Shown: positions 1 to 9,326 of the stretch, one piece after another
Layout: every line of letters starts with the position of its first letter
How positions within the stretch are numbered: the first letter of the stretch is position 1
DNA from: Dastarcus helophoroides
Lineage: Eukaryota; Arthropoda; Insecta; Coleoptera; Bothrideridae
Direction of reading: 5' to 3'
DNA length: 64,000 bases
Assembly: GCA_028583605.1 (NCBI GenBank)
Contig: CM053330.1
Coordinates: 27,111,233-27,175,232 of the forward strand
Position numbers and translations under genes: made by a program
The notes under the pieces: model-generated
The model's database searches: none
What the model was told of the DNA's origin: nothing
What the model saw: only the letters and a program-made list of their open reading frames with translations

Positions 1-1233
1 ATATCATAGAAATCCATGTGATAAATTGAACCTTCGTTCAAGGTATTTAAAGATATTCAATTATATCAATCAGAGCACTAGTAGTAGATTTGGAGTTTCG
101 AAAACCATGTTGATTACTATCAAGTATATTAAATTTTTCAAAGTAACCAGTAAGTCTCGGTTTTAAAGCTACTTCCAAGATCTAAGAAAAGGTTAGCAAA
201 ATGGATATGGGTCGATAATTTGCTGGTTGATTTATATCTCCTTTCTTATGTAGTGGCACTACTTTTGCTAATTTGAAATTTGATGGGAAAATACCTTGGT
301 CTAAACACTTATTTAGTAGCGCTGTTAATGGAATTTCGATCGACTCTAATATATGCTTTAGCATAATGGTGGAATGCCCATAAATATCTTTTGATTTTTT
401 TGGCGTTAGTGATCTAACTATAGTACGTACTTCTTGAACATCTTCTTCTTTGAAATAAATGGAATTGATAGCGGAATGTCTCGAATGAGACAAGTAATGA
501 TCTGCTGTAAGCGTAGTTGGAGGAATTTTATTTTGTGTTCGATTGCCAATCTCTGAGAAAAAAGTATTAAAATCTTCTGGGGTGATGTCTGGTTTTCTAA
601 CATACGATTTGCTTCTCGTTTCCATTTTTATAACATCCCAAATAGCTCTTTGTTTGTCTTCGGCATTCATGATGTATTTACGGTTTGCTTCCCTTTTCGA
701 CGCAGAAATACTTTGTTGATAATTTGTTCTCATATTTTTATATAAGTGACGAAGTTGATCATCTTTAGTTGCTCTCACTATAATTTCCATAGCGTCTAGC
801 TTGACTTTTATTAATTGCAACTTCTTAGTGTACCAATTTAATGTCTTTGTATTATACTTCTGACGAACTATTAATTCTGGACAAGCTAAATTGAACTCAT
901 AATTAAAGATCTGAAGAAAGACAGAGAATGGTGAATCTGCATTTTTTATATCCATTATGTATTTCCAGTCGATCTAATACAAATTTTGCTTAAGGAGATC
1001 CAAGTTACTTTCATTAATAACAAGGTGTACTTTTCGAGTGTCTCGAGATGATCCTCCATGTTTTTTGTTACGCAAGAACAGACCCTGAGGTTTATGGTCC
1101 GAAATGTGAGGGTCGATAGTTTCAATACTGTAATCAGTTTCATTAGAGAATATATTATCTATGCATAAAAAGAAATAGCAAGTAACTCTGGATGCCTCTC
1201 GGAAGCAAGGATATATAGAAAATTTAGCCATTA
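1..1233 (-). pseudogene. LINE (non-LTR retrotransposon) endonuclease-RT remnant, 3' part
   Basis: Read on the minus strand, about 1231 to 970 encodes the C-terminal end of an apurinic-type endonuclease, with the SDH catalytic signature in DPHISDHKPQ. Reading shifts frame near 955. The next 257 codons (955-182) hold the linker and the N-terminal reverse transcriptase, ending in the conserved NYRPISIL block near 200. After a stop the RT continues through NQHGFR near 75, then another frame change leads to YHMDFYD at the window edge, just before where the first catalytic aspartate block would lie. This is the domain order of Jockey/I/CR1-type LINEs; I cannot name the clade. It is dead: at least two frameshifts, a stop, and a mariner inserted in the endonuclease. 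The rest of RT lies beyond position 1. Confidence 0.85.
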
Positions 1234-1235
1234 TA

Positions 1236-2658
1236 CCGGGATATCAAAAATTGTCTTGGTCAAGGCTGCTTGTGGAATGTAAAACGTGTGTCTTACTTTA
1301 CGTTTGAAATAATTATGTCACTGTCACACTGACATCATCAATAACCTACAAATTTCATACCTATTTATTTCAGTTGTAAAACAATAATGAACTACAAATT
1401 ATGAAATAACGGTTTTAGTAACAAGAAAAACTAAATTACAGTAATTGTTGCAAATGTCCCCCGTTTCGTTTGATACACAAGTTGACGCGCCTCCTCATGC
1501 TGTGAAAAGCGTTTTGCAGCATTTCTGGCGTTATGGTTGCACATTGCTGAACAATTCTTTGTTGCAGTTCTTTCAAATTATTTACCGGAGTTGCGAAAAT
1601 CTTGTTTTTTAAGTAAGGAAATATAAAATAGTCCATAATTGTCAAAGAAGGTGATCTCTGAGGAAACTCAACTTCTGTATGCAAACTTATCAGCCGGTCA
1701 TAAAAAAAACTCGCGGAGGAAAGCAATATTTTCTCGTGCAGTATGTGCTGTTGTATCGTCGTGCTGGAAATAATAGTATCGAAGTTCATCATCGTTTAAC
1801 TGTTGCACAAATTCAGCCAAAAAGTTGTGTCTGTACCTTTCTGCGTTGACGGTGAAATTGGAAAAAATTGGCCCCATTATTCTTCTGCGAAAAACTGACA
1901 TCCAAACACCAATTTTTTGAGCGTGTAGTGGCGATTCAGTAAAAACATGAGGGTTATCATTGTTCCACATTCGCATATTTTGAGAATTGATGTATCCCGA
2001 AAGGTGGAACCACGCTTCGTCAGAAAAAAAACTTAAGTCCAGAAGATCGTCATTCATTAAATTGCTGACAAACCAATGGGAGTAAGCAAGGCGTCTGGGG
2101 TGGTCTGCGGGCAGAAAAGCTTCATGCTTGCATCTTTTATGGATGCATGCTCAAGTCTTTCTTTAAAATCTTCTGACATGTTCCATAAGACAGTCCAATT
2201 TCCTGAGAAAGACATTTCAAAGGTTTTGCAGGCTCCTCTTCCATACGTTGACGAACGTCATTGACAACTTCTTCTGTACGAACTCTTGGTCTACCAGCAC
2301 CTTTTTTATGAGTCATACAACCAGTTTCGCGAAACACTTCAACACAATTTGTAAGGCACGCATAAAAATTGTCCGCTAATATTGCCACGTTTGGGAAGTG
2401 CTCTCGAAAATTGTTCAAACACAAACGTTAACTGTATTGCCAATTTCCATTAACTAGCGCACCCGTTCGAAAATAGGCTTCAATCATGAAAATTTTGTGC
2501 TGTGTGGTAAGAGGCATTATTCAAAAACTGGATTAGAAAATTTCAGCACAATGACTTGACAGATTCTGACACAACAAAACATATTCAAAAATTTAAAGTA
2601 AGACACACGTTTTACATTCCACAACCACCCTTGACCATGATAATTTTTGATATCCCGG
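1236..2658 (-). mobile_element. Tc1/mariner-type transposon inserted in the LINE endonuclease
   Basis: A 1,423-bp element bounded by TA dinucleotides (1234-1235 and 2659-2660). Its terminal inverted repeats run about 65 bp, both starting CCGGGATATCAAAAATT and both containing GAATGTAAAACGTGTGTC. It interrupts the LINE: endonuclease coding continues on the far side at 2661 with GDFNI. It encodes one transposase on the minus strand, listed separately. TA duplication and the transposase motifs place it in the IS630-Tc1-mariner superfamily. Confidence 0.9.
1436..2517 (-). pseudogene. mariner-like transposase, inactivated
   Basis: The minus-strand start codon is at 2517-2515. The N-terminus reads MPLTTQHKIFMIEAYFRTGA, typical of this family, and then meets an in-frame TAA at 2430-2428. 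Past the stop comes a helix-turn-helix region (about 2424-2137, including KGAGRPRVRT). The catalytic core follows in other frames: FFSDEAWFHLSGY (first aspartate), YFQHDDTTAHTA (second) and SPSLTIMDYF (third). The C-terminus ends ...GGHLQQLL at a TAA at 1438-1436. At least one nonsense codon and two frameshifts break the gene, so the copy cannot move itself. All three acidic positions are still readable. Confidence 0.88.
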
Positions 2659-2775
2659 TATTTAAAATTGTAATTGTATATTTTATTAGTTCCATAATGT
2701 TGATATTGAAATCACCTGCAATGTAAATTAATTTATTTTTGTATTTGGTACTTATTATGTATTTCCCCAGATTTT
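2659..2775 (-). pseudogene. LINE endonuclease fragment, upstream of the mariner insertion
   Basis: On the minus strand this short piece reads ...KLIYIAGDFNINIM..., the GDFN block of the endonuclease domain. It lies just beyond the mariner's right TA and in the orientation expected if 1-1233 and this piece were one LINE before insertion. Upstream endonuclease sequence is not recognisable past about 2775. Confidence 0.7.
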
Positions 2776-3571
2776 AAAATAACTGCCTTTGTGTAAGCTC
2801 ATGGACTGGCAGCAAGATTGTGAATTCTCGTGCCATCGCTGGTTATTTGATAAGATTTAGGATGTTGCTAAATTCATTGGAGGCGAAGCCAGTGCAAACT
2901 TTTGATACAAAAGCTAATAAATTCAAGAGGATTTTATTGCAATTGCAAAGTGTTCAATTTAAAGAGTAGATGGCATGATAAAACCTTTACTTTTAATTTG
3001 CAGAAGCAATTTTAATTCATTAGGGTGAAATTAGCCCAAGAACAGCGTTACGTGATCTGAGTATCTCTGAGTTCAATTAAGCGTTAAAAATCCATTTCGT
3101 CCTTACATTGGAAAAATACTCTTAATTGTCCTGAAACCCTTGCGACGATTAGATTAGCCGTATTAGGGGCGCCACTGAGTAACTCTCTTCCTGCAAGGCT
3201 AGTAAGGGGAGGCATTCAATTTCTAGGTTTCCGGGCAGTGTTTTAACAATTACATTATTGTGACCTTTTATCATCCAAAACATGGGCTTTTAAAATGTAA
3301 CCAAGAAAGTCGCGGGTAAGAAAACAAAACAGCAACTGACTGAGTTTTATGTTAATTCAAAATTATGTAAATTTATGGTTTAGCGCCATAATTACGCGTC
3401 ATCATAGGGCTAATTTAATTTACGTTACGAACATGCTCAATGGTAACACTATATATAACATTAAAGCTTATTGTTAATGCAATTTAGCCAGATGATGACG
3501 TGAAACCATAAGTTTACCCCCTCTCAAATACCACCCAACGTGACTAAAGAAATGTTTACTTTAATAAAGCT
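2776..3571. other. intergenic, no gene recognised
   Basis: AT-rich sequence without a convincing reading frame. The part from about 3450 to 3571 may be the body of the tRNA-headed SINE that follows, since it lies downstream of that head on the minus strand. Confidence 0.5.
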
Positions 3572-3656
3572 TAATCGGCAGCGGGGTTTGAACCTGCGAC
3601 CTATCAGACCTTTTAGCGAAATACGCAACCCTAACCAACTAAGTCTCTTGATAAGT
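3572..3656 (-). repeat. tRNA-derived SINE head (tRNA-like)
   Basis: On the minus strand there is a box-A-like TTAGTTGGTTAGGG, then about 37 bases later a box-B-like GCAGGTTCAAACCCCGC that can form a T arm with a seven-base loop and one mismatch. A full cloverleaf with a paired acceptor stem is not obvious, so I call a SINE head or tRNA pseudogene rather than a working tRNA. Confidence 0.5.
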
Positions 3657-3814
3657 TCAACTTTTAACTTAACTTAAACCTGTATATACGTCAAATGTAT
3701 AAGTTAAATTGGCTACTGTGTATTGTTTGAATTATGTTTTAGTTTGACTTTTATTTTAATTGTAGAATCACAGTAAAGTATCTACTACAGTAAATACCAC
3801 ATTAATGTATACAA

Positions 3815-3876
3815 AAAGAGCGGATATGATCTTCATATTGCACGAGAACGAAGCCCTCAATCGTTTGAGTACGGTG
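3815..3876. repeat. short palindromic repeat, copy A (GAGCGGATATGAT family)
   Basis: Starts AGAGCGGATATGATCTTCAT and continues with GCACGAGAACGAAG, then TCAATCGTTTGAGTACGG. The same order of blocks recurs at 28740-28856, where a longer middle and a better palindrome are kept. This copy lacks the central GC-rich hairpin and abuts the inverted 5' junction of the Penelope-like element. Confidence 0.7.
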
Positions 3877-3878
3877 AG

Positions 3879-3936
3879 TAAGGTGACAAAGGATTTCCCA
3901 TTGAGGGAGCAGCCATGGGAAATCCTTTGTCACCTT
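3879..3936. repeat. 21-bp perfect inverted repeat at the PLE 5' breakpoint
   Basis: The left arm AAGGTGACAAAGGATTTCCC and the right arm GGGAAATCCTTTGTCACCTT are exact complements, separated by about 15 bases. The right arm is coding sequence of the element (the GNPLSPF part of the RT). The left arm is therefore an inverted copy of the element's own truncated end. Confidence 0.85.
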
Positions 3937-4943
3937 TCATGGCTGAGCTCTTCATGGGTGTTTTTGAAAGTCGTCTTAAAAATGAATGTAGTTTGTTTCC
4001 TAGGGTATGGATTAGATATGTAGATGATATTTTTGCTATTTTTGACACAAAAAATCAAAATTTAGATAATTTCATTGATGTTTTAAATTCACGTTTTCCA
4101 ACAGTTAAATTTACCATAGAATTAGAGAAAGAAGCAGCTTTACCATTTTTAGACACTTTAGTTATTAGGAATAAAAATAGAATAGAATTTGATGTATATA
4201 GGAAAGATTCCAGTACCTTCCGCTATATAACTTCTGATTCCAATCATTGCATACAGCACAAAATAGCAAGCTTCAACTTCCTTGCCCATCGCCTTCTGAG
4301 TCTTCCTCTTAGTAGGGAAAGATTCAGAAAGGAGTTGAAGACAATTAAACATATAGCTGAAGTTAATGGATTCGATCCAAATATTATTTATAAAATAATT
4401 AATAAGAAAAAATTCAAATGTGAATTGGTGAATACTACAACTTTCCGAGCTGATGAAAACAAAAACTTTAAATTCGTCTCACTTCCATTTGAACCCTCGC
4501 TCACGCAGGGTTTGGGTGGAATTTTACGAAACCAGGGTTTTCGGGTTATTTATACTTCTAACGAAAAATTAAATTCGCTTTTGGGTAGTTTAAAGGATAA
4601 AGTATAGCAAACAGATAAGTCTGGTATTTACCAAATTTCATGTAGGGATTGTCCTCAACAGTATGTCGGGCAAACTAGACGATCTCTTAAAATCCGACTG
4701 AAAGAACATTTGGCTCATTTGAGGTACGGAAGAACTGAGAAGTCAAGTGTGGCTCGACATGCTTTTGAATTAGATCATAGGATAGATAATAATATTAAAT
4801 TGTTAAGAGTAGTTAATAAGAATTATATGTTAAATGCATGTGAGAGCTTAGCCATCCATAAGGCTGGAAACAACCTTATGAATGGTTGCGCTGGACCCTT
4901 AGGCCATTCATCTCTGTTAAAAATAGTTGAGGTTGATAGATAA
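3900..4943 (+). pseudogene. Penelope-like element: RT C-terminal half plus GIY-YIG endonuclease
   Basis: Coding begins mid-protein at EGAAMGNPLSPF, an RT block that sits just upstream of the catalytic YVDD. IRYVDDIFAIF (about 4010-4045) carries the two catalytic aspartates. The thumb region follows and ends at a TAG at 4605-4607. Reading on in the same frame gives GIYQISCRDCPQQYVGQTRR, the GIY-YIG endonuclease motif, and the domain runs to a TAA at 4941-4943. RT joined to GIY-YIG is diagnostic of Penelope-like elements. Except for the 5' truncation and that single nonsense codon the frame is open, so the insertion is fairly young. The N-terminal RT is absent and replaced by an inverted 21-bp copy of the breakpoint. 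Confidence 0.93.
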
Positions 4944-5165
4944 GAAATTGTGACACAACGACGTGTATGATTGGATGCGCGTTTCGGGTGCGGCCGATCA
5001 CGCACGAAGTGAATATTCTTAGTATATAAGGGTTAATTTTAAGATTAGATGTTAGTTTCTCTCTGAAGATGACAGCTTGGCTGTCGAAACGCGTTAGAGC
5101 AACCTTTGTTGTGTTTTTTAATCTTTCTTGGTTTCAGGGGACAAGTTCTGTGTTTCAATTTTTAA
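4944..5165 (+). repeat. PLE 3' non-coding tail
   Basis: Follows the endonuclease stop codon and contains the hammerhead-like motif. Its distal part, TTGTTGTGTTTTTTAATC then TTCTTGGTTTCAGGGGACAA, recurs inverted at 33424-33476 and as both arms of the palindrome at 63671-63869. Recurrence at three places in one window marks it as the terminal region of a multi-copy family. Confidence 0.75.
5055..5104 (+). ncRNA. hammerhead-ribozyme-like motif in the PLE 3' tail
   Basis: The core CTGAAGA (5063-5069) fits the hammerhead CUGANGA box. After one extra T, GACAGC (5071-5076) pairs perfectly with GCTGTC (5080-5085) as helix II with a three-base loop, followed by GAAA (5086-5089). A minimal CGCG helix III and a GTT cleavage triplet (5093-5095) follow. 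Bases on either side can pair as helix I (U62-A96, C61-G97, U60-A98, C59-G99 in the last two digits). Penelope-like elements are known to carry minimal hammerheads near their ends. The extra T and the very short helix III make self-cleavage uncertain. Confidence 0.6.
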
Positions 5166-5280
5166 AGATAACCAAGGACCAATCCGTTCCATCAAAAAAA
5201 AAAATGAAACAAAATTGCTTTAGAAACTAAAATCACACTTTTGTGAACACAAATAACTAAAAAGTCACTTTAACCTTATT
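5166..5280. other. intergenic
   Basis: Short AT-rich stretch between the PLE tail and the pogo-like element; nothing recognised. Confidence 0.5.
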
Positions 5281-5286
5281 GGGAAC

Positions 5287-7545
5287 CCTGTGTCCTAATA
5301 AAGTCTTAATAAAAACAAGTAAGCATTCAACTTCTTAATTAATACAAAACGTTGTCAATACTTATATTAAATCTAATGAGATTCTATTAATTACTTTTGG
5401 TCATTTTAGATTAGACTTAACAAGTTTTTCATCATGTAAAAGTACTATATTGATCAGCCTTTTTCATCTTTTTTTTTAAACAATCTCCTGAACAGTAAAA
5501 TATTTTATCAGCGGGTGTGAGTCTAACACACACCTCATGATACCAAACGCCACAATTAAGACATTATCGCATATCATCAACTCGATCTTCTTTACAAGCT
5601 GGGCAGTACCAAAAAGGTTTATTATCGTGACATTTTGGTTTAGATCACTTAAGCTTATATGCTGTCAAAGAAGCAGTACTTACTGAGGTTCGCTTTCGCA
5701 CTGCAGCAACTGCAAGTTGTGCAGATGTCTAGCCAATAACGGACGCTGATTTTCGTGTCTTTGTGTTAATCTTTATCGTGGAAGAAGTACCAGGAACATC
5801 TTCTACTCTTGACAATGGTACAGTAATCTGTGATGTGGAATTCGTAGCATTGTCATCAAACAAATCTTTTGTTAGCTCTTGAGACCTGTAATTCAGTAAC
5901 TTCTTGCGTGGAGCAGTCGCTGCAACTTTAAACTTAGGAGTTAGTAAAAATTCATGAATCTCACACGTGGCTAATTGATTGTCTATCTTATGTGGAGTTT
6001 CAGCATTCGGATTGTTTTTTGATAGCAAGGATAGTGGCAAATTCTCAGTATATGTGCCTGACCCATCTGAATCTTCCACATTTGCAGTTGAAATCTCTTG
6101 TTTCCCCGATTCATCAGATAAGAGAGCAATATTCTCACTGTTTGTACGATTTGGAAGTTCTGACAACGCAGAGGGCGCAAACACCTCTTCAGGAATAGCT
6201 TCTGGGTTATATGGATATAACCGCGAAACCCATTCGAGATATTGGTAATAGTCATACTTGTGAAAGAATGACATTGAAACTTGTCTTGTTAAGGGTTCGT
6301 TCGAGATGCTGATTGAAGTCCCAATTGTTGGTCCCAATGGTGCTCAAAAGAACGATAAACAGATTTATCCATGGACTGTAACTCGTGCGAGGTATTTTAC
6401 GGAAGACAATATAAAGTAATGCCACATTTCTCAACTTCCTCGACAATACTAAAGTCCAGGTGGCATTTTGCACCATCAAATATGAGGAGACATGGCCCTG
6501 ATGTTCTGTATTTATGCAAATAATTAATAAATTCTATAAAAGTTCCTATCGTCATACTTCCTTTTGGCGTCATCTTCACCAGGGAACCTGGAGGTAAATT
6601 ATCTTGGAATTCTGGCTTTAGTATCTTGCCACAGTAACACTTTCAGCATGCTCATTCGCTATTTGATAAACTCTCTTTCTCCCTTTGGCTGTCAGAACTT
6701 CCTGCTGATGGTACACAGATATGCGACAATTTTTTTCATTGATGTTGTAAATGCTTTCAGGTTTATGTTTAATTCCAAGTCCATCCAGTACTCTTTTGTA
6801 TTTGGAAATATGATCGCCAACAATATCCGTATTTCATTTTTGAGCCCGAGCTGGGTTCATCATCTGTGTTTTACGACGTGCAAATTCAGGGTATCGTTTG
6901 AGAAATAACCTCAATCATTTCTTCCCCGCGGCATTTTTGGCATCATTAAAAGTGTTTGGAATTTTCTTAATTTTATAGAATGAAAAAGCCTGTACGCGCA
7001 ACATCTTTGAATTCATCGACACTCCAACATCAGCCAAACGTATGATTCTTCTGACAAGTCCAGTTTCTTGTTCTGTAGTCAATATAGCCTACCGACCTAG
7101 CTTTCGTGTAGTCGAACCACTCGCTAGATGGTTGCGTAGGGTTTTTCTTGGGATATTGTATCTGGCTGCAGCAGCATATGTTTTTTCTTTCTACCATTTT
7201 AACAGCGTTTTCCATCTGTTGTGAAGTCCATTGAGCCCTTTTTTTCCTTGTGGTAGAAGCTGGTGATCCGTTTTCCATGATGTTACTGAAAACAAGGGTT
7301 TACTATTTTACTGCGATACTTTTCTAACTGACATAAAACATTGTCCTAATAAGGCCTGTACCTGTGCAGTTATAAGGCCTATACATTATTTTTATAGGCT
7401 TTATTAAGGCATGGCACATGGGTAAACAAAACAACAATTATATGGAATACACCGATATTACAGCTTTTTCACTTATGTGAGGAGAGTGGAAAATTTAAAA
7501 AATAGGCCTTATTAGGACATAGGCTTTATTTGGCTCACCCACCAC
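5287..7545 (-). mobile_element. pogo/Tigger-like DNA transposon, decayed
   Basis: The right end, read inward on the minus strand, is TGGTGGGTGAGCC then AAATAAAGCC then TATGTCCTAATAAGGCCTA, bounded by TA at 7546-7547. The left end has CCCTGTGTCCTAATAAAGTC in the matching orientation but appears to have lost its outermost bases. Further TAAGGCCT copies lie inside the right end (about 7345-7390). The interior encodes a pogo-type transposase. The left boundary is approximate. Confidence 0.75.
5729..7278 (-). pseudogene. pogo/Tigger-family transposase, multiply frameshifted
   Basis: The minus-strand start MENGSPASTTRKKRAQW (7278) leads into a pipsqueak-like helix-turn-helix, which slips frame near 7180 at the YNIPRKTL region. 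Farther on, ARRKTQMMNPARAQ and YKRVLDGLGIKHKPESIYNI are the characteristic block before the DDE domain (about 6880-6730). GSMTIGTFIEFINYLHKY then GPCLLIFDGAKCHLD (about 6550-6460) carries the second catalytic aspartate. After more frame changes NISNGF and LYPYNPEAIPEEVFAPS (about 6230-6170) give the usual end of the DDE domain, and a 160-residue acidic tail runs to 5729. Domain order and motifs are those of pogo/Tigger (CENP-B-type) transposases. Several frameshifts make it non-functional. Confidence 0.85.
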
Positions 7546-7547
7546 TA

Positions 7548-9326
7548 GATACAAAAATAAGGTTTGAAAAATAAAAAAATTAAATAATAATAAACAGGCA
7601 AAATGTGTCGTGTGTCAATGACCCTGTCGTAAATTCGCAACAAATTCGCAGAATTTGTGTCTATAGACAAAGTTGTTCGATTGTCTGTAGACAAATGGGA
7701 AACCAATCGCTTGTTCTACAATTCCCTGTAAATAAGCAGCAATCTCATAGGTCGTTGTCTCACTTGTCATGGATGTGCATTCGATGGAGGATCGCCGAAT
7801 TGTTTACATAAAAACGACGTTGCCACATCTAATAAACTACTGAAAAAATACGATAAAAAATAAATGATTATTAGCTAATTAATACCCTCTACATTTGTAC
7901 TTTCAAGTATTTAAAATATTTTATATGTTATATTCCATGGCTTTGCCAATTTTTACTGAAATCAGAATAGTACTTTTTGTAAAATATTATAACATTTCTG
8001 GTTTCTCATAAGGCTCAATGTTAAAAGCGTGAAATTTCAAATGTCAATATTTTTTTTACTGGTTCTCTATAACTGTTCAAAAATTGATCTAGAGCATTAT
8101 CTTAATGCAACCTATCAATATGCCGAATTTAATTAAATTCTGAAGCGTAATTCTAAAATCGATAGTACTCCCTTAAATTTCGAAATTTTTTCTATAATTG
8201 TGACTATCAAAATTTTCGAGGATACGTAAGTGTCTACTTTCCTTGATCATTATCGAATTTTGAAGGTTGTTGTGTCTACGAAGAAATATTATTTGGTAGG
8301 TAAACAGCACTTGGTTAAAAAATTTCAGGCAGCATTACCTGTTTCCTTTATAAATTGACAAAATTCAAGACATTTATATGTATCGACGGAATATATCTTG
8401 AGTGTTAATCACTTTATAATACTTGCACACCTTACTTTTTAAAATATTCCGCACTGTCCACAATTTGAGGTTAACTTTCTTTTGAAATTCACTATTGGTA
8501 TCGGCCCATTTTCAAGCGAAAAAGCGAATTGCCCAACGATCTCTGCAACGCTCTTTAGGCCAAAGTATTGTCACTTAATTATTGTTAGCATGTTTTTATC
8601 TTTCATGCCTATCGAAATTTTACAGAACGATTTATGCCTCCCATTGCGACGAAAACATGTTATTGATATACATAATATTACGTGCAGTTGTCACATTATC
8701 TAGCGATATTTTGCAGGTTTATAAGCCGTTTCAAATTATTGGTTTCAAAAATTTCACGTGGAATTTTTAATATTTGTTGTTTTTATTTTATGAGATATTA
8801 ATAGAATATTCAGCTCTCCCTCTCCCAACATCCTTGCCAGAAAAAAACAATGTACCAACTTTTATAAAGTTTGCTGAGTATTTGGGAACGCCTTTGTATT
8901 TCATCAACAAGACTGAGGTTCAACTCAGTTTTAAATTAAATTTGAGAAAAGAATGCACACCAGACTCTAGGCTTTTGTAAAATTTGCCTCACAGCAATTG
9001 TATGCATACATTCGTTGGCCGCCAGCGTAAAGCTCAAACTCCATAGAAATAATAAAAACCGATTCGAGTGCACAAGTAAAGTAAAATAGGTTCCCCAGGT
9101 AAATTCCCGTTAAAATTCAAAGATTTATAAATAAAACAAAGCCAAGCTGAAATAACTGAAATGTTGCTATTTATTACATTAAATCCAGATTATTAAAAGG
9201 AATTGTGGGTGGGTCCCAGCGGACGTAAAATCTTGATTTAAACAAAGACGTTGCCTTAGTTGATGTATTTCCGAGCGATAAAGCACTTAAAAGGTGGCAA
9301 TATTATTCGTTTTGTATTCCTTGAAA
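7548..9326. other. upstream region of IR gene 1, no gene recognised
   Basis: AT-rich DNA with short open frames (for example 7605-7811 and 8774-8980) that lack homology I recognise and begin at unconvincing starts. No repeat termini were identified. The segment just before 9327 presumably holds the IR promoter, but I see no clear TATA box or initiator. Confidence 0.5.

Noticed and set aside
3572..3656. Functional tRNA gene
   Set aside because: Box A and B are present but the acceptor stem does not pair convincingly and the T stem has a mismatch; a SINE head fits better.
7605..7811. 68-codon frame as a small gene
   Set aside because: No recognisable domain, no splice context and ordinary chance length.
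9294..9326. Upstream extension of IR gene 1
   Set aside because: The frame there begins with GTG rather than ATG, and the ATG at 9327 gives a normal signal peptide.
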